The notes below the pieces were generated by a model. The model searched no databases, was not told the DNA's origin, and saw only the letters and a program-made list of their open reading frames with translations. Of a stretch of DNA of 38,555 nucleotides, positions 30,842-38,555 are shown piece by piece (position 1 is the first letter of the stretch; each line of letters starts with the position of its first letter). Both the position numbers and the translations under genes were made by a program. Origin of the DNA: Tubulanus polymorphus (taxonomy: Eukaryota; Nemertea; Palaeonemertea; Tubulaniformes; Tubulanidae); assembly GCF_964204645.1 (NCBI RefSeq), contig NW_027437454.1, positions 1 to 38,555 of the forward strand. The letters are read 5' to 3'.

Positions 30842-30866
30842 AACTACACTAGTTCAAGGAATACAG

Positions 30867-30910
30867 TATTCCTGAAGATGACTATTAGGATATAGTCGAA
30901 ACGTTGAATA
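30867..30910 (+). ncRNA. Predicted hammerhead ribozyme, unit 5
   Basis: CTGAAGA at 30872, perfect stem II, GAAAC, and GTT as cleavage triplet (cleavage predicted after 30905). Stem I TATTC/GAATA is perfect. A TTA insertion directly follows stem I (30909-30913 region), lengthening this unit to 72 bp without touching the core. Confidence 0.5.
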
Positions 30911-30938
30911 TTAAACTACACTAGCTCAAGGAATACAG

Positions 30939-30982
30939 TATTCCTGAAGATGACTATTAGGATATAGTCGAAACGTTGAATA
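30939..30982 (+). ncRNA. Predicted hammerhead ribozyme, unit 6
   Basis: CTGAAGA at 30944, intact stem II, GAAACGTT, and perfect stem I. Predicted cleavage falls after 30977, 72 nt after the previous unit's site. One base change, AAACAACAC for AAACTACAC, lies outside the core. Confidence 0.5.
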
Positions 30983-31007
30983 AACAACACTAGCTCAAGG
31001 AATACAG

Positions 31008-31051
31008 TATTCCTGAAGATGACTATTAGGATATAGTCGAAACGTCGAATA
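31008..31051 (+). ncRNA. Predicted hammerhead ribozyme, unit 7
   Basis: CTGAAGA at 31013, intact stem II, GAAACGTC, and perfect stem I. Predicted cleavage falls after 31046, 69 nt after unit 6. With the canonical GUC triplet this is the closest copy to a functional consensus. Confidence 0.55.
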
Positions 31052-31205
31052 AACTACACTAGCTCAAGGAATACAGTATTCCTGAAGATGACTATTAGAA
31101 TAAAGTCGAAACATTGAATAAACTACACTAGCTCAAGGAATACAGTATTCCTGAAGATGACTATTAGGATATAGTCTAAACGTCGAATAAACTACACTAG
31201 CTCAT

Positions 31206-31690
31206 GGAAACATTTCGTACTTTATCATTTATTCTATGATAGACGATCGGTAATGCGGAAAGAAATTGTGTTAAACAGTGGTGGCGTTGAGAAACCGTAG
31301 CGACTGCAGCGGCGATATTTACTGAAATGATAATTATTAATGAATAATGATTATAATGATTTACTGAGAAGAATTTCTTCCAACGCCACTGATTATAACG
31401 TTTGATGGTCATAGTGTGAAGGTCGGATTCGGTGTTAGTTCAAAAGGTTGCGCAGACGACAAAACCAAACACTTGTGACATGTGACAGCACGTGACCACG
31501 TGTTCGTCTGCCAATCTGTTGCTTTCGATGATTTCCTTTTTTATAGTGCTCCAATCACATCACGTGTTTCGATCTCTCACTGCGCGACCCCTCGAACAAA
31601 AAAAAACATCTGTCAACGTTTATTTAACGGTCGTTTAATCTGCGCCAGGCGCGATCGACAAATACACACTCAACACTAGAATGGTGGATC
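31206..31690. other. Unassigned sequence
   Basis: No gene is recognised. Open frames at 31197-31412 minus and 31482-31679 plus lack known domains. Confidence 0.5.
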
Positions 31691-32080
31691 TCCGACGATA
31701 CTGTGGCAATCGAGGATCCCTTATCGAGACAAGCGATAGTCGCCAGGTGTCGCTAGTAGTTACAATATAACCCCACGTTTGTTGCTCCTAGTCCTTGTAT
31801 TCAAAATCATCACGAGCATAAATGTACACGGTACTCATCATTAGACCTCCGATGCTACTGTGGCAATCGAGGATTCTACTTATGGCAAGCAAGGTTCCAC
31901 CAGGTGCCGCTAGTAGTTACAATATAACCCCACGTTTGTTGCTCCTAGTCCTTGTTTTCAAAATCATCACGAGCATAAATGTACACGGTACTCATCATTA
32001 GACCTCCGATGCTACTGTGGCAATCGAGGATTCTACTTATGGCAAGCAAGGTTCCACCAGGTGCCGCTAGTAGTTACCAG
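31691..32080 (+). repeat. Family C array with 157-bp units, about 2.5 copies
   Basis: GA(T/C)(G/A)(C/A)TACTGTGGCAATCGAGGA-type starts lie at 31694, 31851 and 32008, exactly 157 bp apart. Each unit includes CCAGGTG(C/T)CGCTAGTAGTT, then ACAATATAACCCCACGTTTG and GCATAAATGTACACGGTACT. Units 2 and 3 are almost identical; unit 1 differs around TTATCGAGACAAGCGATAGT. Confidence 0.92.
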
Positions 32081-32184
32081 AGTCTTTGGCATCCATTGTA
32101 CATTTCAGTAAAAAACCGAATGAAATTTTCTCAATGAATCAATGAAAATGTATTTAATGTAATATGCGTGATAACAATTCAATT

Positions 32185-32432
32185 CGAATACGAATATTTA
32201 TTACACTCCAACCATTCCCATGGTATATGGAGGAGAAAACAGTATTTACAATTATATACAAAAACAGTAGATAAAAGCACTTTGAAACAAAACAAACGTT
32301 ATTTACAACTTACTATTTACACACACTACCGGTAGGATCTATATACATCTAGACCTAATTTGATAAATTTAGCCGGTTTAAAGGTTGGATTTATTGAAAC
32401 ATCAAGATTCCGAAACGTATTTGAAAGTTGAA
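32185..32432 (-). mobile_element. 5'-truncated LINE, copy 2
   Basis: About 90% alike to 6440-6680, in the same orientation. It ends at about 32432, where similarity to copy 1 stops. The minus-strand reading keeps the last 30 or so residues of the ORF (ending AKFIKLGLDVYRSYR, TAG near 32330). The 3' hairpin is conserved at 32206-32232 with a TGGGAA loop in place of CGGGAA. The end (AATAAATATTCGTATTCG) is followed by AATTGAATTG. Confidence 0.8.
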
Positions 32433-32665
32433 AATGCACCACGGCATCTGGCGGTATAGTAGATGCCACTACGAGCGGTCAACGTCAAACAGTCTATAGC
32501 TAATCGTTTCAATCTGTGACCCACTATTATTATACACTAGATCCCGGTTACTGGTCAATCTGTTACAGATATTGTTCTTATCTGTTAACCGTATTTTTGT
32601 CGCCATTCTGGCACCATCGTCAACTTCATTTACACGAGGCGTAAATTATAGACCGTTCTGAAATG
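32433..32665. other. Unassigned sequence
   Basis: Nothing recognised between the truncated LINE and the family A array. Confidence 0.5.
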
Positions 32666-32667
32666 TA

Positions 32668-32975
32668 CGTTTGCTGCCATAAATCCCTCTATGACAAAAA
32701 TCAAATCGTCAGCAGTAGGCAAGCTGATGATGTCATAGGGGGATTTATGGAGGCAGACACCATTCTCCAGAAGTGTCAAATTATTAGTAGACGATTTGAT
32801 GATATCATAGGGGGATTTATGGAGGCAGATATCATTCTCCAGAAGCGTAAAATTATTTGATGATGTCATAGGGGGATTTACGGAGGCAGATATCATTCTC
32901 CAGAAGTGTCAAATTACTAGTAGACAATTTGATGATATCATAGGGGGATTTATGGAGGCTGACATCTGTTCTAGA
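32668..32975 (+). repeat. Family A array with a shortened 72-bp subtype
   Basis: Plus-strand units have TGATGTCAT or TGATATCAT at 32728, 32800, 32861 and 32933 (72, 61 and 72 bp apart). The spacer reads CATTCTCCAGAAGTGTCAAA instead of TTCTAGAAGTGTCTATAGAT. A lone opposite-strand half unit at 32668-32700 (GCTGCCATAAATCCCTCTAT) faces the array. Confidence 0.93.
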
Positions 32976-33290
32976 AGTGTCTTTGCACACGGAATCAGTA
33001 GGTTGTTGGGGGTTATTGAGAAATCGCGTAGCGTTGAATCAACACGCGATTATGTAAGGGTCTCCGCAATTTAGGACAGAACCGGAAGTGATAAGCCGGG
33101 CGGAAGTTTACTACTGATGTTCGTTAGCGAGTATTCGTAATTAAACCCGAAATGAACAGCTGGTAATTAGCGACGTGATATAAATTACTTCCGATACATG
33201 AAATACCTACACATTTACAAAGCGAGATCCAATCGAGACGACGGCCATCTTTCCTATTGAGAGTATCTAGATTCAATCGGTAGTGACCAT
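32976..33290. other. Unassigned sequence
   Basis: No gene is recognised between two family A arrays of the same orientation. Confidence 0.5.
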
Positions 33291-33565
33291 GTCGATGACG
33301 TCAAAGGGGGATTTATTTAAGTGGAAATATTTTCTAGAATAGTCTATAAAGATCGAATGATTAGTAGACAAGTTTCTGATGATGTCATAGGGAGATTTAT
33401 AGAAAGCTTTATAGATCTAATCACTAGTCGGTATTTAATGTCATGGGGTGAATTTCGTGTAGGCAACGAAATCGATGATGTCATAGGCGCATTTATTGAA
33501 GCCGCCATCTTTATGCGTAAGGTATGACTATCAAACCAACTCGATAACGTCATAGGGTGATTTAA
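33291..33565 (+). repeat. Family A array, diverged
   Basis: Cores lie at 33296 (a perfect TGACGTCA), 33380, 33476 and about 33545, with TAGGG(A/G)GATTTAT and variable spacers of 70-96 bp. This is the oldest-looking family A locus. Confidence 0.85.
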
Positions 33566-33590
33566 TAGCGAGGCAATCGTCGTGCGCGTG

Positions 33591-33750
33591 CGTGCCTCTC
33601 TCTCTCCCTCTCCCTCTATCTCTCCCTCTCCCCTCCCTCTCCGCTCTACAATCTTGAAGATATTCCCTCTGCCACTGCCCCTGCCTCTCTCTCTCCCTCT
33701 CCCTCTCTCTCTCCCTCTCCCCTCCCTCTCCGCTCTACAATCTTGAAGAT
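33591..33750 (+). repeat. Direct duplication of a CT-rich segment
   Basis: TGCCTCTCTCTCTCCCTCTC... through CCGCTCTACAATCTTGAAGA occurs at about 33594-33662 and again at about 33682-33750. It differs mainly at TATCTCT versus TCTCTCT. The 20-bp link between them reads ATTCCCTCTGCCACTGCCCC. Confidence 0.92.
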
Positions 33751-34135
33751 AAAATTGTTGAAAAATTCATTAACGAATGACTACATCGCCTCGAAACGAA
33801 TGTCTACATCGATATCCGGCTATTAAATCTAGACACGTGCCACCATTACAAAGGATTATAATAGCTTTATCGCACCTGTTACCGTAATACAAAAGATTGT
33901 GATTTATTTCGCGACGCTATCAGAAGTTCAGTTGGCTCACTCACTCTTACTCACTCTCACTCTTTCTAGCTCTCTTTCTCTCTTCAGCTCTCACTTGCTG
34001 TTGTTCGATTAATCACTGAACACGAGCAATTATCCCGCTATCACATATGTTACCGTCAAACATGGACGTTTTTATCGGTAGGAAATCTATTTCAAGATTT
34101 ACCGTTCCGGACTGTAGGTAACTGCTTGAAAAAAT
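33751..34135. other. Unassigned sequence
   Basis: No gene is recognised. A CTCACTCT-rich patch lies at 33937-33990. Confidence 0.5.
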
Positions 34136-34858
34136 GTGGCTTTATCCTCTGCCTCTGCCTCTCCCTCTCCATCAGCCTCTATCTGTCCCTCTCCCTCTCC
34201 CTCTCCCTCACTATCACCCTCTGCCTGTCCCTCTCCCTCCCCCTCTTCTCTCCCTCTCACTCCCCATCACCCTCTGCCTCTCCCTCTCTCTCCCTCTCCT
34301 TCTCCATCAGCCTATGCCTCTCCTCCCTCCCTCTCCCCTCCCTCTCACTCCCCATCACCCTCTGCCACTGCCACTGCCTCTCTCTCTCTCCCTCTGCCTC
34401 TGCCTCTGCCTCTCTCTCTCCCTCTCCCTCTCTCTCTCCCTCTCCCCTCCCTCTCACTCCCCATCACCCTCTGCCTCTGCCACTGCCTCTGCCTCTGCCT
34501 CTCCATCTCCCTTTCCCTCTCTCTCTCCCTCTCCCTCTCCCTCTCCCTCTCCCTCTCCCTCTCCCTCTCCCTCTCCCTCTCCCTCTCTCTCCGCCTCTGC
34601 CACTGCGTCTGCCTCTGCCTCTGCCTCTGCCTCTGCCTCTGCCTCTGCCTCTGCCTCCCTCTCTCTCTCTCTCCCTCTCTGCCTCTGCCTCTGCCTCTGC
34701 CTCTGCCTCTGCCTCTGCCTCCCTCTCTCTCTCTCTCCCTCTCTGCCTCTGCCTCTGCCTCTGCCTCTGCCTCTGCCTCTGCCTCTGCCTCTGCCTTCCT
34801 CTCTCTCTCTCTCCCTCTCTCCCTCTCTCCATCTCTCCTCTCTCCCCCTCTCTTTCAA
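34136..34858 (+). repeat. Pyrimidine tract with (CTGCCT)n and (CCCTCT)n blocks
   Basis: About 720 bp of C/T-rich sequence. Hexamer blocks CTCCCT (about 34525-34585) and CTGCCT (34610-34655, 34680-34720, 34745-34795) are separated by CTCTCTCTCTCTCCCTCTCT. TCCCCATCACCCTCTGCC recurs at about 34262, 34348 and 34459, so larger blocks were duplicated. Very long frames exist on both strands (up to 301 codons) but are only Ser/Leu/Pro or Arg/Glu repeats. Confidence 0.95.
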
Positions 34859-35344
34859 GGCTGAGCACGGCTTTGCCTTTACCGAACTACACGAATTATC
34901 CTGTGCGTCAAAGACCCGCGTCTAAACATCAACACGAAACGCTAAATCACATTAAAGGTTTGCATCTGGGACGCGCGGGTCGACGACATCTGATGATATA
35001 TCTTTATGATTTTCATGTCGGTGATAGTTAATTCTATTCCGCCGTCGCGCTTTCACGATTCGTGCGACACGATGTTTGGTTTTCGAACGTTCGTAAATTT
35101 GGTTATTTCTCGCGTGTGTGGATGGATTTCAGTAGCACGATATCAAAAAGCCGCCGCAGCAGCGGCAGCAGCGGCGGAGGCGTTTGCGTGGCAGTGTTTA
35201 ACCTCGCGTGACTAGCTCCGCACCGCCGCTCCTTACCGACCCTGACCGCTCGACATCATCCCTCATCCCTTTCGAACTGCTCCACACACCACCTCACCGA
35301 CCCTCATCACCCCTCAGCACTCCACACACCCTTCCATACACCAC
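34859..35344. other. Unassigned sequence with a CAG/CGG patch
   Basis: No gene is recognised. An imperfect (GCAGCG) patch lies at 35150-35182. Confidence 0.5.
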
Positions 35345-35445
35345 TCCGTGTCGCTAGTGTGCAGGACATCGCAAACTGCGGCAAAATAGGATTGCAATGT
35401 GTTTTAGCATGTTAAGATCCAACAGGTGTCGCTAGTGTGAAGTAG
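35345..35445 (+). repeat. Family C fragment, about 1.2 units
   Basis: TGTCGCTAGTGTGCAGGACATCG (35348-35370) and AACAGGTGTCGCTAGTGTGA (35421-35440) lie about 73 bp apart with AACTGCGGCAAAATAGGATT between. This is a diverged 77-bp unit in the orientation opposite to 17.9 kb. Confidence 0.85.
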
Positions 35446-35553
35446 GACAGAGCTTGTGGAGTTCTCCTCGATTCAAATCTAGCTATAATTTCCTCGAATT
35501 GTATGATGAGTAAAAATGCTTCATTTAACCAATCTCACGTCAATGCCATCTAG

Positions 35554-35679
35554 CGGGATCTGGTGCAGCAAGGTCTTCTCGTGGTCACCGATCTCAAGGA
35601 CGCGGGTGATTTATTATCGGGTTTTGCGGACTTGTGTCGTCTGTTTTCGATCGAGGGAGATACTGCATTACCCGCGCGC
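35554..35679 (+). other. Candidate exon-like open segment, unidentified
   Basis: After ATCTAG (a possible acceptor), 42 codons read with normal codon variety. They include LVQQGLLVVTDLKDAG and DLLSGFADLCRLFSIEG, a soluble, helix-like composition unlike the repeats. GTGCGT or GTAGTAA just downstream could be donors. There is an in-frame stop at 35693-35695 if unspliced. I cannot name a family and the acceptor is weak, so this may be chance. Confidence 0.2.
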
Positions 35680-35914
35680 GTGCGTGCTTCGTGGTAGTAA
35701 TCCATATGAAACAGTGTGCACCTCCACTCACTCGATCCAGACCCGAACCAACATGGCTCAGCGGACAAATATACTGGCGCTGTAGGCAATTCCATCGAAT
35801 GGACATCTCGATATTAATATGAGTGTTAATGCGCCCGTGGCACGCACACATTTTATGTTAGCCACAAACTGTTACAAAAAGTGGATTGTCGCCTAACAGT
35901 GAGCGAGATACAGA
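35680..35914. other. Unassigned sequence
   Basis: Nothing recognised. The overlapping open frames at 35516-35851 disagree on strand and frame. Confidence 0.45.
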
Positions 35915-36375
<461 letters not shown>

Positions 36376-36765
36376 GCTATGTAAGGAACTCGCGTGGTGC
36401 ACTGACTTGACTTGTGTCCGTGTGTGAGTGTTTAATGTACGGGATGATGATGAATGATGAGGTCGTGTTTGAGGATTAATGAACATCCGTTTCTAACCGC
36501 AGTTTGAACTCAGCTGCTCAGTTTTTGCCTCCACTCGCATTTCCGATGAAATAAAATAAAGCCAAAGTGGAGGCATTGTCGAGAACGAATGTGCTTTCGT
36601 TTAATAGACTGGTTGCCTGTTGATTTCTGCGCCATGATCGGCATCCAGTTTAATCACTTAAATGAAACAGAAATGTAAAATAGAGTTAATTGGGGGGGGG
36701 GGGGGTTCCGGTCGTCTCTGGATTTGTAATAGAGTTCGCTCAGAGACTCCGACAATCTCTGACTC
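36376..36765. other. Unassigned sequence with a G14 run
   Basis: A run of 14 G lies at 36692-36705. No gene is recognised. Confidence 0.5.
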
Positions 36766-36866
36766 TCGCCGAGGTTCTCCGAATCTAACCGATCGAGGTT
36801 CTCCGAAACATACCGAGGTTCTCCGGATCTTACCGAGGTTCTCCGAAACTTACCGAGGTACTCCGA
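36766..36866 (+). repeat. 20-bp minisatellite, five units
   Basis: GAGGTTCTCCG or its last variant starts at 36771, 36795, 36815, 36835 and 36855, with (A/G)AA(A/T)CTTACC between. The first spacing is 24 bp. The array explains the PxxTDRGSPKHTE-like translation at 36662-36949. Confidence 0.93.
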
Positions 36867-37365
36867 CACTCGCAGACGCATCCCATTTATCCGAAAATAC
36901 CCGACGATCTTCGGCATTAAACGACCATTTCTTGCGGTGCCCTTTTTAAAAAATCTGGAGCAGACGAGATCGATTTTGGTCGTCTGCTCAGGCTGTCGGG
37001 GCAGACGTCGCCCGCAGCGGTTCGCGTGCGCATATATAACATTTATTCAGCGAATACTTTTTGCCCCTCAAGGAGGGAACTTCTCGATAAAAACTATATC
37101 GATCAATAATGATCGACTAGCGACGCGAATACTTTATTATCTTATAAACATATGCTTCAACGACGGTAGGGAGGGGGTCTATATCCCGGCGACACAGCCG
37201 TTCTCTGCCCCCGGGCATCGCAGTTATAAATTCAGTCGTTACTTCAGTCCAGAGCCAACAAATCTATTATATACATTTAATTCATATTTCTACTGAGTGT
37301 AGCTTTAATAAATGAAAACTTCATTCGGTTTTAGCTGAAAATGTAGAAGAAACACCGAATAACTA
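36867..37365. other. Unassigned sequence
   Basis: No gene is recognised. A 119-codon frame at 36937-37296 has no domain I can identify. Confidence 0.45.
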
Positions 37366-37460
37366 CTAGCGACACCTGGTGGATCCTCACTTGCTGCAAG
37401 TGGAATCATCTATTGTCGAACTAGTTGGTGTCCTACTGCACACTAGCGACACCTGTTGAT
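37366..37460 (-). repeat. Family C, about 1.2 units of 77 bp
   Basis: ACTAGCGACACCTGGTGGATCCTCACTTGC (37364-37393) and ACACTAGCGACACCTG (37440-37455) lie 77 bp apart. On the minus strand the core is CCACCAGGTGTCGCTAGT, the same subtype as 17.9 kb. Confidence 0.9.
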
Positions 37461-37735
37461 TTAGCGTTCCTTTTCTCGTAAAACTATTTTCCACATAATT
37501 TTCACTAACTTCAATAAAAAAAACTGCGTCATCAGATATTCATTGGAAATCTATCTACTTCTGTGAAGCTAGGCTGGGTCAATATTCTAGCGAACAGGAT
37601 TGCGTAACAACACACCTCATTTAGACATTAAATATGAATTGCAGCCAGTCTGTTGGATATTTCAGCAATAAAACTAGATATTGACAGCACTGCTGATATA
37701 TTGGCCAGAATTTACAAAAATATAGACCAACTTCC
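37461..37735. other. Unassigned sequence
   Basis: Nothing recognised. Confidence 0.5.
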
Positions 37736-38062
37736 ACAGGTCTGGATCCAGTTCCACAGGTCTGGATCCAGATCCAGGATCACGTGCAACTCTCGTTTAC
37801 GTCATATTGGCCGTGTAAATGGTTGACGCCCGTTGCTTTTTAGCTGGACTAACCAATTTTGATTTGAACCCAGTTGCGTGGGTTTAATTTGACTCTGAAC
37901 CCAGTTCCACAGTTGTGTGTGTTTAATTTAACTCTGAATCCAGTTCCACAGTTGTGTGGGTTTAATTTAACTCTGAACCCAGTTCCCAGTTGTGTGTGTT
38001 TAATTTAACTCTGAATCCAGTTCCACAGTTGTGTGGCTTTAATTCGACCGTGGATCTAGCTC
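37736..38062 (+). repeat. Family B array with a GGTCTGGATCCAG prelude
   Basis: Two short CCACAGGTCTGGATCCAG copies (37735-37770) precede about 95 bp of other sequence. About five regular units follow (37865-38060), reading CCAGTTCCACAGTTGTGTGG-GTTTAATTTAACTCTGAA. GTGTGTG and GTGTGGG subtypes alternate, which suggests dimer expansion. Confidence 0.92.
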
Positions 38063-38430
38063 CACATCGCACACGACACGACAGACGGAAGCGCCCGGGA
38101 AACATGTCTGCATTTTCCGCGTTTCCGTAAGCGTTGCGGGCCTTATAGCACGAGTAAAATCCAACGCAACGAAACGGCTCACGACCAGAGAATCGCAGCG
38201 CGGACGTTCTACATGTAATACGTGGACGACCGCGCGGGGGCAAAGTGCACGTAACCTGCCATTGATTGGGTTATTAGCGATAATAACATCTCGCCGGAAT
38301 TGATGAATCCTTTGTCGTGCGGATTATACGTGGATGAAGCCAGAATCCCGTCCGAGCCTTTGATCGACGCCGCGTTCAGCACAGACGCACGTCGCGCACG
38401 TACTCGCAGATCAAATAGCGTATGTTGATT
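38063..38430. other. Unassigned sequence
   Basis: No gene is recognised. The minus-strand frames (37962-38243 and 38209-38448) partly cover repeats and have no domain. Confidence 0.5.
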
Positions 38431-38555
38431 ACGTATGTCTGCTTCCACGAATCACCCTATGACGTCATCGGATTACCTACCGGACTGATGGCGTCTACGG
38501 GCATTTCGTTTAAAAGATGTCCGCCTCTGTAAATCCCGGTTATTGCGTCATCGAA
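38431..38555 (-). repeat. Family A array, running off the window end
   Basis: Two reverse units: ATGTCTGCTTCCACGAATCA-CCCTATGACGTCATCGG (with TGACGTCA at 38460-38467) and GATGTCCGCCTCTGTAAATC-CCGGTTATTGCGTCATCGAA. Confidence 0.88.

Larger units (their letters stand above)
30590..31205 (+). repeat. Tandem array of nine 69-bp hammerhead-ribozyme-like units
   Basis: CTGAAGA recurs at 30665, 30734, 30803, 30872, 30944, 31013, 31082 and 31151 (69-bp steps, one of 72 from a TTA insertion), after a degenerate first unit at 30590-30660. Each unit reads GGAATACAGTATTC-CTGAAGA-TGACTATTAGGATATAGTC-GAAACGT(C/T)-GAATAAAC-TACACTAGCTCAAG. The order is stem I strand, CUGANGA box, stem II hairpin (GACTAT/ATAGTC, loop TAGGAT), GAAA box, ACGU, GUH cleavage triplet and complementary stem I strand (TATTC/GAATA). 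The GAAA box is mutated in units 2 and 3 (AAAAC) and 9 (TAAAC), and unit 8 has GAAACATT. There is one extra U between CUGAAGA and stem II compared with the textbook core. Confidence 0.8.

Noticed and set aside
34126-35031. 301-codon open frame and overlapping long frames on both strands
   Set aside because: Composition is only Ser/Leu/Pro (plus) or Arg/Glu/Gly (minus), dictated by CTCCCT and CTGCCT hexamers. Several frames are open at once.
36937-37296. 119-codon plus frame
   Set aside because: No recognisable motif, no convincing start context, and it begins just after a minisatellite. Kept as unassigned sequence.

Overview
The window looks like non-coding DNA from a marine-invertebrate-type metazoan, plausibly a lophotrochozoan such as a mollusc or relative. 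That placement is an inference from LINE 3' tails, hammerhead-type tandem repeats, CTCF-like repeats and very long dinucleotide tracts; no gene fixes the species. I find no protein-coding gene I can support with confidence. Nearly every open frame here is low-complexity or tandem-repeat translation. The window reads as an intergenic region or a very large intron packed with dispersed minisatellites and truncated transposons.

Layout. A small number of repeat families recur as short tandem arrays in both orientations. Family A is a unit of about 79 bp centred on TGATGTCATAGGGGGATTT, found at nine loci (0.4, 5.4, 12.3, 21.6, 25.9, 27.8, 32.7, 33.3 and 38.4 kb). Family B is a unit of about 39 bp built on the hairpin CCACAGTTGTGTGG, found at 1.8, 15.5, 23.5, 24.6, 29.0 and 37.7 kb, with relatives at 9.3 and 29.9 kb. 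Family C has units of about 50 to 157 bp carrying a CTCF-like AGGGGGCGCTA or CCAGGTGTCGCTA core, found at 3.9, 6.2, 13.8, 17.9, 27.0, 31.7, 35.3 and 37.4 kb. Smaller families include 47-48 bp arrays (10.7 and 13.1 kb), a repeat of about 110 bp (13.0 and 18.6 kb), a dispersed repeat of about 190 bp (11.0 and 20.5 kb), a 57/53-bp array with MITE-like ends (9.8 kb), a 60-bp array with dimeric higher-order structure (16.5 kb), a 44-bp array (14.9 kb), a 14-bp array (23.0 kb) and a 58-bp array (25.5 kb). Two 5'-truncated copies of one LINE lie at 6.4 and 32.2 kb, both on the minus strand. They share the C-terminus of a reverse-transcriptase ORF and a 3' hairpin. Another LINE-like tail lies at 14.1 kb. 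Long (TA)n, (GA)n and polypyrimidine tracts fill other gaps.

The most interesting element is at 30.59-31.20 kb. It is a tandem array of nine 69-bp units, several of which carry the parts of a minimal hammerhead self-cleaving ribozyme: CTGAAGA, a perfect 6-bp stem II, GAAAC, a GUC or GUU cleavage triplet, and a 5-bp stem I. The palindromic ACGT would form stem III only between two units. This resembles the dimer-type hammerheads known from Penelope-like elements and small non-autonomous retroelements, but with an unusually short monomer.

Possible genic traces are weak: a TATA-like box followed by a GC-rich segment ending in a consensus splice donor (29.51-29.64 kb), a 13-nt segment between a strong acceptor and a consensus donor (30.28 kb), and a 42-codon open segment with protein-like composition (35.55 kb).
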